A stretch of DNA of 50,539 nt from an uncultured Lentisphaeria bacterium. Lineage in GTDB: Bacteria; Verrucomicrobiota; Lentisphaeria; Victivallales; Victivallaceae. The notes beneath the pieces were generated by a model, which saw only the letters and a program-made list of their open reading frames with translations, had not been told where the DNA came from and searched no databases. The stretch lies in contig CASDQW010000005.1 of NCBI GenBank assembly GCA_949282965.1, positions 1-50,539 of the forward strand, read 5' to 3'. Shown in pieces: positions 19,013 through 27,564 of this stretch (the first letter of the stretch is position 1; each line of letters opens with the position of its first letter). Position numbers and translations under genes: made by a program.

Positions 19013-20349
19013 AGCCCCCGGAAGAAAAGCACAACGCTCTTGAAGAGCCGGTAGCCGAGGGAAACGTCGCCGCCACTGAGGCGTGCGATGCCGCGCATGC
19101 CGTAACGGAGGTCTGGCATCTTGTCCGGAAGCCGGACGCGGACCCGGTAGCAGTAGAGTTTCTGTTCGGTCAGTTCCGGATAGTTCGACACTTCAAGGAG
19201 TTCGGCCGGGATTGCGGTTTCAGGTGCGGTGTGCAGAAACAGCGTGACATGAAAACCGTTCTGCAGAATCGAGGCGTCGCGTTCGTTCACCGGAATCTCC
19301 GCCACCATGCCGCTGCCGCCGTAGATTTCAAAGAGTTTGTCGCCGGTGCGCACCGCTTTGCCCGCAAGCTGTTCCGCCCGTCCGTCCGCGAGCGCGAGAA
19401 TGCCGTCGGCCGGAGCGGCAATGCGTGCGTGGTCAAGATACCACTGCGCCTCCTGTACCGCAACAAGCATTGTTGCGCGCCGGGCTTCGAGCTGTTTCAC
19501 TTTGCCGAGCCGTTCCTCGTCGGAAAAGGCGTTCTGCTGTTCGAGCGTAAGTTCCGCCTCAATTTCGCGCAGTGAGTTCTGCGCGCTCGAGAGCCGGTAA
19601 TGGAGCTGCGCGGTGTCGTATTCGGCGATGATTTCCCCCTGCTTCACCCTTTCGCCGTCCTGCACGCGACAGACCGCGATCGGCCCGTCGAACCAGGCGT
19701 AGGCGCTGGTGATTTCCGGTGCTTTCAACGTAAATTCAGCCGTCGCACTTTCCGGAACGCGAAGGAACATTGCCGCCATCACCAGCAAAAGCAGCGCACC
19801 CCACACCCACCGCTTTTTTACATGGCGCTTCACCTCCCATAGCTGGCTCTTGCAGAATCTCTGATAATAAAGCGCTTCCGAAACCGAGGCGGCCAGCAGC
19901 CGGAACGTGTTCGGCACATAGCCCGGAATCTCTTTTTCATATTCCAGCAGCCAGACGAAGGAGAGCCCCGCCGCGTTCAGATTGGCCGGCGGGCGCAGTT
20001 TCAAACAGCAGTAAACGGAGTCATCGACGGCGAGTTCTGCGGGCAGTCCATCGGTTGCGGAGATGATTTCCGGATCCGCTCCGAGCGTAAGCGATTCGAC
20101 GAAGCGGGACTGCACGACGGCCAGGCGGGAATGTGGGTTCGCTTCCGGCTGGCCGTACTGGGCGATCACATGCGCCTGGCCGTCCGCAAGCTCCAGCAAA
20201 GTGGCGGTCCGGAAATTCAGCAACGTGCGGCTGTTGTTGACCGCGAACGCGGCGGCGGTGCTGAAGTCTTTCGCATCAAACAGGTCGTGCCCGAACTTCA
20301 GCATCAGCGCAAAGGCTTTCAAGCGGGCGGAAAGCGTTTCATTGTCCAT
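19009..20349 (-). CDS. HlyD-family membrane fusion protein with N-terminal GAF-like domain
   Basis: A 446-residue protein. Residues 1 to about 175 form a cytoplasmic GAF-like alpha/beta domain (NFRTATLLELADGQAHV, DDSVYCCLKLRP). One membrane span follows (WGALLLLVMAAMFL, about residues 183-196). The periplasmic part is a HlyD adaptor: the lipoyl-like half begins near AWFDGPIAVCRVQDGERV, the coiled-coil hairpin spans ~255-310, and the returning half is IAAPADGILALADG. Adaptors of this kind join an inner-membrane pump to a TolC channel, but no pump is encoded nearby. The GAF domain suggests control by a small ligand or by binding to the neighbouring M50-HlyD protein. It overlaps its neighbours by 4 and 11 bp, so the genes are translationally coupled. 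Confidence 0.85.
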   Translation of the reverse strand: MDNETLSARLKAFALMLKFGHDLFDAKDFSTAAAFAVNNSRTLLNFRTATLLELADGQAHVIAQYGQPEANPHSRLAVVQSRFVESLTLGADPEIISATDGLPAELAVDDSVYCCLKLRPPANLNAAGLSFVWLLEYEKEIPGYVPNTFRLLAASVSEALYYQRFCKSQLWEVKRHVKKRWVWGALLLLVMAAMFLRVPESATAEFTLKAPEITSAYAWFDGPIAVCRVQDGERVKQGEIIAEYDTAQLHYRLSSAQNSLREIEAELTLEQQNAFSDEERLGKVKQLEARRATMLVAVQEAQWYLDHARIAAPADGILALADGRAEQLAGKAVRTGDKLFEIYGGSGMVAEIPVNERDASILQNGFHVTLFLHTAPETAIPAELLEVSNYPELTEQKLYCYRVRVRLPDKMPDLRYGMRGIARLSGGDVSLGYRLFKSVVLFFRGL

Positions 20350-21052
20350 GCACCAGCTCTCCGGTCATGCCCGCTTTGTAGATCCCCTTCCGGTTATCGA
20401 TCAGCACGCGGATCCGCACCGTGCCTGTCCGATGGTCGGCCTGCGGCGTCACTTCATAAATCCGGCCACCGGCGGTCTGTCCGTCCGACAGGGCGATGGA
20501 AACGGTTTCGCCGACGGTGGTCAGTTTTTTTTCCGTCATCGGCACATTCATGATCGCAAGCAGCTGATTGTCGTCGATGATCCGGCAGAGCGGCTGTCCG
20601 GCCCGGACGGTCTCGTGCTCGCGCGTCAGAATCTCCACGATTTTCCCGGCAAAAGGCGCCTTGATTGTGCAGTACGAGAGGTTCAACCGGGCGCTCGCAA
20701 GTTCGTTTTCCGCAGTCCGGCGGTCGAAATCGGCTTTTTTCAACTCGTAATCGCTGGTGAAATTCTTTTCACGCAGCTGTTTTTTATCCTCGTAGGTGGC
20801 GCGGGCGAATTCGAACTGTCCGACGGCCCTCTGCTCTTCCAGCGCGTACCGCGAATCATCGAGCGTCGCGATGACGGCGCCCTCCGCGAACGGTTCCCCG
20901 AGCTTGAAGCGATAGGGCTGGAGCGTCGAATCCGTCCGCGCGGAGAGCGTCGCCTCCCGGAACGGAAACAGCACCACCTTGATCGGAGCGTGCTCCACGG
21001 CCGTCGCCGTCAGTACGGACAGCGCCAGCATCAAAATGGAAAGAGATTTCAT
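20339..21052 (-). CDS. Periplasmic HlyD/RND-type adaptor subunit
   Basis: A 237-residue exported protein with a signal peptide (residues 1-18, ...VLTATAVEH). It has the classic adaptor order: the first lipoyl half (TLQPYRFKLGEPFAEGAVIATLD), a short alpha-hairpin (~70-115), the second lipoyl half (CTIKAPFAGKIVEILTREHE) and a beta-barrel (~150-235). It lacks the C-terminal membrane-proximal domain of full RND adaptors and is shorter than usual (~350). It overlaps the adhesin gene at one end and the GAF-HlyD gene at the other. It probably forms part of the periplasmic conduit between the two larger membrane adaptors and the TolC-like channel. The arrangement of three different adaptors in one unit is uncommon. 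Confidence 0.85.
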   Translation of the reverse strand: MKSLSILMLALSVLTATAVEHAPIKVVLFPFREATLSARTDSTLQPYRFKLGEPFAEGAVIATLDDSRYALEEQRAVGQFEFARATYEDKKQLREKNFTSDYELKKADFDRRTAENELASARLNLSYCTIKAPFAGKIVEILTREHETVRAGQPLCRIIDDNQLLAIMNVPMTEKKLTTVGETVSIALSDGQTAGGRIYEVTPQADHRTGTVRIRVLIDNRKGIYKAGMTGELVHGQ

Positions 21053-24000
21053 ACTCCGACCATCTCGTCCAGAAGCAGTTCCAGATCGCTTTTGAACAGG
21101 CGCAGTTTCGTTGTGGTTTCCAACTGCTCTCCGAGACCGGCAAAATCGTCCTGCGGCGAGGCGTCAAAGAAACGCTCCGGCAGCTGCACTTCCCGGGGAG
21201 AAAACTGAAAATCAGCGGGACCCCGTTCCGCTTTCAGCGTGAAAGAGAATGAATCCGGAAACAGTTCATAGCCGCTTCCGAGCGACTCCTTGAAAATCAC
21301 GTTCCCCTGGTTGCCGACCACCGAACCGCCGACATCGCGTATGGGAAAATCCAACGTGAATCCCGTCTTTCCCGGCCGGCTGAGCGTTGAGGCGAAGAGC
21401 GTCTCCCAGCCGGGCGCGGCGCCATTCCGGAACAGCAGCTCCCCGTTGCCGAATACGGAGCGGAAGGTCCGGTTGGCTTCCCGTTCGGCAATCAGCGTGG
21501 AATACCCCGCCGTATAGAGATTTCCGTCCGGAAACGCATCGATTTCACCGGTAGCGAGCGCATTGCCAAGCACGGCGGGTACGACCGCCGTTTCGTTCCA
21601 GTTCAGCGCGCCAGGTCCCGGATCCAGGCTTGTCCATGCGGACGGACTCACCTCCACGGTCAGCGTGCCTTCCTGAATGGTGATGTTGTAGTTGCCCGCG
21701 TTCGTGTCGGAGGTAAACGTATACGAACGGATGGTGTTGGCACTGCTGCCGGGGACGGTTTGAGAACCTGCTGTAAACACCGTTTCCAGACCTTCACCGG
21801 CGACGAAGCCGTCTCCAGAAATCGTATAGGTATGGTCGGTCAGCGGCGTCCCGTCGTAATATTTCCAGGCGCTTCCGGAAGTCAGAACGATATTTCGCTG
21901 CGTGATGTCGGCTCTGACGGTCACCGTGTCTGTGTCGAGCACGTAGTTTCCCGCATCGGTACCGGTAAGCTTGAGTCCGGTAATCGTGACCTCTTTGTCG
22001 ATTCCGGCGTTCTTATCGGCGAACGTCCCACTGCCGGGGGAGAGGGAGAAGCTGTCGCCTGCACACACGCCGATAAAGGAGACATTGTCAAAATTCAGCG
22101 TCGCGTTGGTGGTGCCGTCGTAGACCTTGTCTTCGGCGACAATACCGCTTACGGAGATCGTTTTCGCGGAAATGTAGAGCTTACCTGACCCGAATGCAAA
22201 ATCATGCAGGTAGGAAACATCCTTTCCTTCGTAGTTGACGGCCGCGCCGGTCACGTTGACGGTGTACTGCCCGACATCTCCCTCGGTTGCTGATGAGCCG
22301 CTGAGAATCGCGGCGGGATCGCTCACCCCGGTTTTAGAAGCCGTGGAGAACGTGTAGGCGGAAATTCCCTGCCCTGAGCCGTTGTACGTAACGCTTGTAT
22401 CACCCGCGGAGGTGACATACAGGTAAACGGCGGGCACCGCGGCTCCCATGGCGAAGTCCGTCACACGGAGCTGGTTGAATGCGGTCATCCGGCTGGAACC
22501 GTTCTGGTCTGACGCCAGAATTTCGGAAGTGTCCGGTGCATCCACGGGATTGCCTGAAGCATCTCTCCATGCGCTGTCGGCAATCTCCACCCATCTGCTG
22601 CCGGTACGATAGATGAACCCACTCTCTGTCTGGGCGATCAGTGTTCCGGCATACGCCGCAATTCCCTGGTTGTTGAGCGCAACATAACGATTGTCCGTCA
22701 GCGCTGCAACGGTCAAGCCGTCCCTCACTGTTGTGGAGCTGAAAATGTCCCCAAGGTCGTCCGCTCCAAGCGTCTGCGAGCCTTCGCTGTTGTTGAATGT
22801 AATGTTGGTACTGCCATAGAGACTGTAAGCTATATTTATCGTAACAGCATCTTCGTTCGCAGAGATGTCGTCTGCAGCTGCATTCGTATAGTTCCCGTAG
22901 ATGATACTGTTAAAAATATTGATACTTGGACTTGAAGCAACATCAAGGCCGCCGCCGGAAGAGCTGCTGACGTTTCCCGTAATCGTGGAGTTGACGATGT
23001 TTATGCTGCTGTTGCTGGCGTAAATGCCGCCTCCAGACCATGTCGTATTGCCGTAAATGGTGGAGTTCTGAATCGTCGAAGAGCCATTCGACAGGTAAAT
23101 GCCGCCGCCGTAAGAGACTGCCGTATTGCCGTAAATGGTGGAGTTCTGAATCGTCGTCTGAGCACCATTACTGTAAATGCCGCCTCCGTAACGTGCCGTA
23201 TTCTCGGCGATGGTGGAGTTCTGAAGCATCAGAGAACCGTTGCCAATGGCGTAAATGCCGCCGCCGCTGCTACCGGAAGTGTCACTGTTGTTTTTCGTAA
23301 TCTCGGAGTCGACGATTTTTATGCTGCTGTTCCTGGAGTAAATGCCGCCGCCGTAAGAGGTTGCCATATTCTCGTAAATGGTGGAGTTCTCAATCGCCGA
23401 AGAGCCATTCGTCAGGTAAATGCCGCCGCCGAAAGCCCCTGCCGTATTCCCGGAAATGGTAGAGTTCTCAATCGCCGAAGAGCCATTCGTCAGGTAAATG
23501 CCGCCGCTGTAAGAGGTTGCCGTATTCTCGGAAATGGTGGAGTTCTGAAGCGTCAAAGACCCGTTGCCAGTGGCGTAAATGCCGCCCCCGTCTGAGGCAG
23601 TACAGTTGGCAATCGTTACGCCGTCAAGCGTCAGAGAACCGCCGCCAGTGGCGTAAATTCCGCCGCCGTTTGTCGCTTTCCCGTTGGTCAGAGCGATATC
23701 TTTGAGCGTAATCACACCAGTAGTATTGATGTTCAGGATCTGAGTCTGACCGTCTCCATCGAGCGTGATCTCTCCTCCGCCGTCGATCGTGAGAGAAAAG
23801 TCTGTGCCGGACTGATTGGAAATGTTGAGAACGCCGCGATCGAGCGAAATCGTTCCGGATACGCTGAATTCGATCCAGTATTCGCCGCCCTCGGTATCCG
23901 CCTGCGTGATCGCATCGCGCAAAGAGACCGTCGAAGCATCATCGTCGTCGAACAGCGTGTCAACCGTAATCGTGGTGGGACTGAGATCGTGGTCATAGCC

Positions 24001-24852
24001 ATCGATCGAAACGGCTGCCGTTTCCATGTCGCCGACGGTGTATTCCAGATCCCAGTCGCCGGAAACGCCGGTTGCGTCGTCGCTTGCGGCGACGTCGGCG
24101 CCCGAGGCTTCCGCAATCCGGTCGACGAGGAGTTTCCCCTCCGCCGTCGCGGCGATGTCGCAGCCGTAGAGCAGGATGTCGCCGTCATTGGTCAGATGTT
24201 CACCGACCGCGCTCCACTCTGATGCGTCAACATGTTCCGCATCGAAGTGTTCTCCGTTGATCGAGAGCAGCCCCTCCCTGCCGTGGGTTACAAAGTGGAT
24301 CGCGTCGTATTTTCCCTCGTGTGCATCGAGATAGTCGTTGAGCTGGTCGAGGCCGCTGCCGTCGTCGAGGATCAGAACCTCCTGATTCGGCTTGAGTTCC
24401 GCCAGGATCGCCTCCCGTTCCGGAACCGTCCCGTTGATGACGACCAGTTCCTTTCCGGTCGAAAGTGTCGCGTCCGCGTCAGGCATAAGCAGCGCATCGG
24501 TCATCGCGCCCGCGTCATCCCCGGGAACCGCGTCGCCGTTGGCGGCTGGAGCCGCATCCGTAACCGGCAGATCTCCGTTGATGAGCTGATCGATTTGTGC
24601 ATCCACATTCCCCGCGTCGGCGGGATCGTCCTGCGCCTCGCCGGGGTTCTGCGCGGCCTGCTGTGCCGGATTCTCCGGCGGCGCGTTCTTCAGCGCCTCC
24701 CGATCCTCCTGCGCCTGCTTTTCCCCCTCGCTCACATTGGCGTTCGGATTGTCCTGTGCCGCTTCCGCCGCTTCGACGATCTCCGCAACCGCCGCCGCTT
24801 CAAACAGAACCCGGTCCTCCAGCCGGAAGAATTCCAGTTCGTGCCGTCTCAT
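21049..24852 (-). CDS. Giant secreted adhesin: LEPR-XLL-like leader, DUF4347, beta-helix, YDG/MBG repeats
   Basis: A 1267-residue acidic protein. The N terminus carries RLEDRVLFEAAA (residues 10-21), which resembles the LEPR-XLL leader of giant exported proteins; there is no ordinary signal peptide. An Ala/Asp/Glu/Pro-rich linker (22-133) leads to a DUF4347 domain (~134-290) with His186 and His190 in AIHFVTHG and Cys231 in LLYGCDIA. About ten right-handed beta-helix repeats of the GGGIYA...NSTI type (~395-640) follow. Next come Ig-like YDG and MBG domains (VAEDKVYDGTTNATL; YYDGTPLTDHTYT). The C-terminal ~180 residues are not recognised. Its gene starts 8 bp after the TolC-like gene and overlaps the first adaptor, so it is almost certainly the cargo of this export unit. 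GTGAGG precedes the ATG. Confidence 0.85.
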   Translation of the reverse strand: MRRHELEFFRLEDRVLFEAAAVAEIVEAAEAAQDNPNANVSEGEKQAQEDREALKNAPPENPAQQAAQNPGEAQDDPADAGNVDAQIDQLINGDLPVTDAAPAANGDAVPGDDAGAMTDALLMPDADATLSTGKELVVINGTVPEREAILAELKPNQEVLILDDGSGLDQLNDYLDAHEGKYDAIHFVTHGREGLLSINGEHFDAEHVDASEWSAVGEHLTNDGDILLYGCDIAATAEGKLLVDRIAEASGADVAASDDATGVSGDWDLEYTVGDMETAAVSIDGYDHDLSPTTITVDTLFDDDDASTVSLRDAITQADTEGGEYWIEFSVSGTISLDRGVLNISNQSGTDFSLTIDGGGEITLDGDGQTQILNINTTGVITLKDIALTNGKATNGGGIYATGGGSLTLDGVTIANCTASDGGGIYATGNGSLTLQNSTISENTATSYSGGIYLTNGSSAIENSTISGNTAGAFGGGIYLTNGSSAIENSTIYENMATSYGGGIYSRNSSIKIVDSEITKNNSDTSGSSGGGIYAIGNGSLMLQNSTIAENTARYGGGIYSNGAQTTIQNSTIYGNTAVSYGGGIYLSNGSSTIQNSTIYGNTTWSGGGIYASNSSINIVNSTITGNVSSSSGGGLDVASSPSINIFNSIIYGNYTNAAADDISANEDAVTINIAYSLYGSTNITFNNSEGSQTLGADDLGDIFSSTTVRDGLTVAALTDNRYVALNNQGIAAYAGTLIAQTESGFIYRTGSRWVEIADSAWRDASGNPVDAPDTSEILASDQNGSSRMTAFNQLRVTDFAMGAAVPAVYLYVTSAGDTSVTYNGSGQGISAYTFSTASKTGVSDPAAILSGSSATEGDVGQYTVNVTGAAVNYEGKDVSYLHDFAFGSGKLYISAKTISVSGIVAEDKVYDGTTNATLNFDNVSFIGVCAGDSFSLSPGSGTFADKNAGIDKEVTITGLKLTGTDAGNYVLDTDTVTVRADITQRNIVLTSGSAWKYYDGTPLTDHTYTISGDGFVAGEGLETVFTAGSQTVPGSSANTIRSYTFTSDTNAGNYNITIQEGTLTVEVSPSAWTSLDPGPGALNWNETAVVPAVLGNALATGEIDAFPDGNLYTAGYSTLIAEREANRTFRSVFGNGELLFRNGAAPGWETLFASTLSRPGKTGFTLDFPIRDVGGSVVGNQGNVIFKESLGSGYELFPDSFSFTLKAERGPADFQFSPREVQLPERFFDASPQDDFAGLGEQLETTTKLRLFKSDLELLLDEMVGV
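22940..23664 (-). repeat. Coding tandem repeats of the adhesin beta-helix
   Basis: About ten degenerate repeats of 65-90 bases, each encoding one coil with GGGIY followed by an NSTI/ENST strand. The DNA copies share long identical stretches (for example GTAAATGCCGCC and GGTGGAGTTCT), so copy number could change by recombination or collapse in an assembly. Confidence 0.85.
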
Positions 24853-24860
24853 TACTTACC

Positions 24861-26441
24861 TCACTTTTCGGCGGAAGAGTCGGCGGGCGCTTCCGCGTTT
24901 CCCGGGGTTTCAGCCTTTTCGGCGGCCTTCGCCTGTTCGGCTTCATACTCGGCCTTCGCCTGTGCAAGTTCCTCCGCGGCGCGCTGCCGTTCGTTTCCCA
25001 GTTCTTTTTTCAATTCGTCCACGGTGGCGTTATGGAGATTTTCGATACCGAGCGTATTCAGGATGCGGAAGTAGGCGACATAGTAGTTGCCGAGGCTCAG
25101 GTAACGTTCGATCTCCGTTTAGGCGGTGGCGAGGCGCATGTGGGCAAGTTCCAGCTGCGAAAGCTCTCCGGAGATTTTGCCGCTGGCCTCCGCTTTCTCA
25201 AGGTTCTTGCGATAGGCGTTGTTGACTTTCGTATCGATGTCGAGGCGCTCTTTCGTCGCCATCAAATTGGCGTGGGCGATCCGGACCTGCGCCATGACCG
25301 CGACGGCCTGCGCATAGGTGCGCGCCTCTTCCGCGTCGACCTGTGCGCTGTACGCCTGGTAACGCGAAATGTGCTGCGGCAGCTTCAGCAGATTGTATGC
25401 GGCGCGGATGCCGAGTTCCCACCAGGTGCTGTTGTAGAGAAAACTGTTGTTGCTGTTCGTGAAATCAACGAACATCCGCACGTTCGGGAACATCATCACG
25501 ATCGTCTTGCGGCATTCGAGCACGTTGATGTGCTTCTGCATGTCGATTTCGAAGAGTTCGGGACGCTTCATCAAGGCGATCTGTTCCATGAGTTCCATTT
25601 CCGGGAAGGTGAATTCCGGAACCTTGTCGAGGATCGAATCGTCGACCTTGATCTGGGCGCTCGGGTAAAGTCCGAGCAGGGAACGCAGTTCCACACAGGA
25701 GTTTTCGTAGCTGCGGATGTAGTTCGTCAGGCGCTTTTCCATGTCGACAAAATCACGCACTTCGTCGAAAGCGCGGAACGGGGTAATCTGGCCGGCTTCT
25801 CCCATCTTTTCGATGAGTTCGTAACGGTTGCGGCAATCTTCCAGCAGCTGGTTCGTGATGTTGATCGCGCGCTGGGCGGCCGCAACCTGAAAGTAGACGC
25901 GGACGGTGTCGAGCACGAGATTCTGTTCCGCGCGGCGGGTCCGCTGCTGGCGCAGCAGCAGCCGGTCCTGCGACTGCTGGGTATTGAAGAACGCCAGCCC
26001 GAAATCCAGAACGCTCAAAGCCAGGTCAACATTGAGGTAATTCACGTTACGGTCCTGGCTCTGCGAATAGGAGTAGGTGCCGGGGCCTTAGCCGTGGACC
26101 TGTTTGCTGCTGGAGGCCGGCGTGTTGTTCCGACCCGTAAAATTATTGGAAACATTCAATTCCGGCAGCATCCCGAGCATTTCAGACGTGCGCATTTCCT
26201 TGGCAACCTGCTCCTCCAGTCCGAAGACCTTCAAATCCAGGTTGTTTTTCACGGCAAGGCGGACGCATTCGTTCAAAGTCAACACCTTGCCGTCGGGGAT
26301 ATTGCTGTATTGCGCCTGTTCAAAATGCTTGACCGCGTAGGCAATACGTTCTTCCTGATATTCGTCGAAGGACTTGCAGCCACCCAGAAGCAGCATGAGT
26401 GCCGCACCGGACTTCAGAACACAACTGACTGAAACTTTCAT
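24861..26441 (-). pseudogene. TolC-like outer-membrane lipoprotein, interrupted by two in-frame TAA codons
   Basis: Start ATG 26441 has a GGGAG site and a lipoprotein signal (LMLLLGGC, Cys22). The same frame runs to a TGA at 24861 (526 codons) but meets TAA at 26088-26090 (codon 118) and TAA at 25119-25121 (codon 441). Coding character continues through both: the middle part has typical OEP helices (ISRYQAYSAQVDAEEARTY), and after the second stop the frame reads TEIERYLSLGNYYVAYFRIL, a normal TolC-like ending, then a charged coiled-coil tail (DELKKELGNERQRAAEELAQ). There is no frameshift. The protein would be the outer-membrane channel of the export unit. Possible explanations are true nonsense mutations, a sequence error or recoding; the downstream genes remain open. 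Confidence 0.85.
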
Positions 26442-27564
26442 ATCGCTTCTCCCTTTTCGCAAATTCTCTTTCTTGCTGATATCTGAACGTCTGTTTGTTT
26501 GAAAATGTTATTCACCATTCGTTTGCCGGCCATCCCAATGAACCACGCTCACCGTGGCTGACGGCCCTTTCGGATGAAACCGGGTTCGTCGCAAAAATAT
26601 CCCGCCCTCGGCGAAGATGGCGATGTGATGCCACCATGCCTCAGCGTGTTGTCAATTTTTTCTAATTTTTCATCTTCAAAAGTTTTGCGTGAAACTGCAG
26701 CATGGGGTTAAAATGGTCCTCGTTCCAAAAGCGTGCAAAAACATGGTGCGGTGAATAGGGGAAGTTCGGTATCCGTACCTTTTCCGGTCGCGTCCTGCGG
26801 CAACGGTTGGCCATTACAACAAACCATTCCGCCGTTCCCATGAATTGGTTCAATACCATTTGCCAAGCTTTCTTGCTGACGGCTCATTCAACGCCTCTTG
26901 GTGCCCATCCTTACGGGACACTGCGAGTCCGCAAATAAGCAGGCCTTTCTTATCATCAATACGGGGCGGCTGGGAAAGCGGATGAGGGCAGCTGTTTGCC
27001 GGATTCATCTGTCATCACTCTTCGGGAGCGGGAACGCGCGTTCCCCCGTGATGGATGTTTTCCGGAAAGCCTCATGCTGTTCTCTTTCCTTGTTATCCGC
27101 CGAACTCCTTCTGGTCAATATCATAGCTTCGTTTCCGAAAATGTCAATATGGGGATCTTTAAAAAAAAGCGCCTATGCCGCTTTCGCCCGGAGGGCATGC
27201 AGAAAAGAAGGGTGTTTCCGAGGAAGAGAAGAGACCTATGCCGGAACTGACGGCTGCCGAGGATGTCCAGTTCCGGGCAAGCATGATTTCTTATTTCTCT
27301 ACGCAAGGCGTCTGCCTCTGCCATTGGAGAGATGCGGCGGATTGCGTGGCCAACCGGAGGCCGCGCGTTGTCCTGTCGATCTTGTGTGCCTGCTGTTATA
27401 ATGAAGGAGCGCTTTCACCTCTTAGGCATTGAAATACGGCAGGCGTTGCGCCCGAGATTCAGTTCCTGTCCGGCGACTTTCAGTAACGAAACACCGTTGG
27501 ACAAAAACGCTGCGGACGATGAAATCGACAGGAGTGCGTTTTGCATGTATGACCGCCCGCTTCC
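26442..27564. other. 1.1-kb stretch without a supportable gene
   Basis: Only short frames occur. The most protein-like is a 65-codon minus-strand frame (26662-26859) rich in Trp/Phe/His with the segment YSPHHVFARFWNEDHF; it has no recognised family and could be a relic. The region also holds a perfect 16-base palindrome, GGGAACGCGCGTTCCC (27030-27045), and an isolated TATAAT (27397-27402) lacking a partner hexamer. It separates the two large minus-strand units and is AT-richer near 26460-26700, where the promoter of the export unit would be expected, but no clear hexamer pair was found. Confidence 0.6.

Noticed and set aside
22900..23700. CRISPR-like array
   Set aside because: The repeats are variable in length, in frame and encode beta-helix coils of the adhesin; no spacer structure.
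26662..26859. 65-codon minus-strand frame as a real gene or transposase fragment
   Set aside because: Protein-like composition, but no ribosome site, no family and no catalytic motif; recorded only in the gap entry.
27397..27402. TATAAT as a promoter
   Set aside because: No -35 hexamer at a usable distance and no gene start downstream on that strand.
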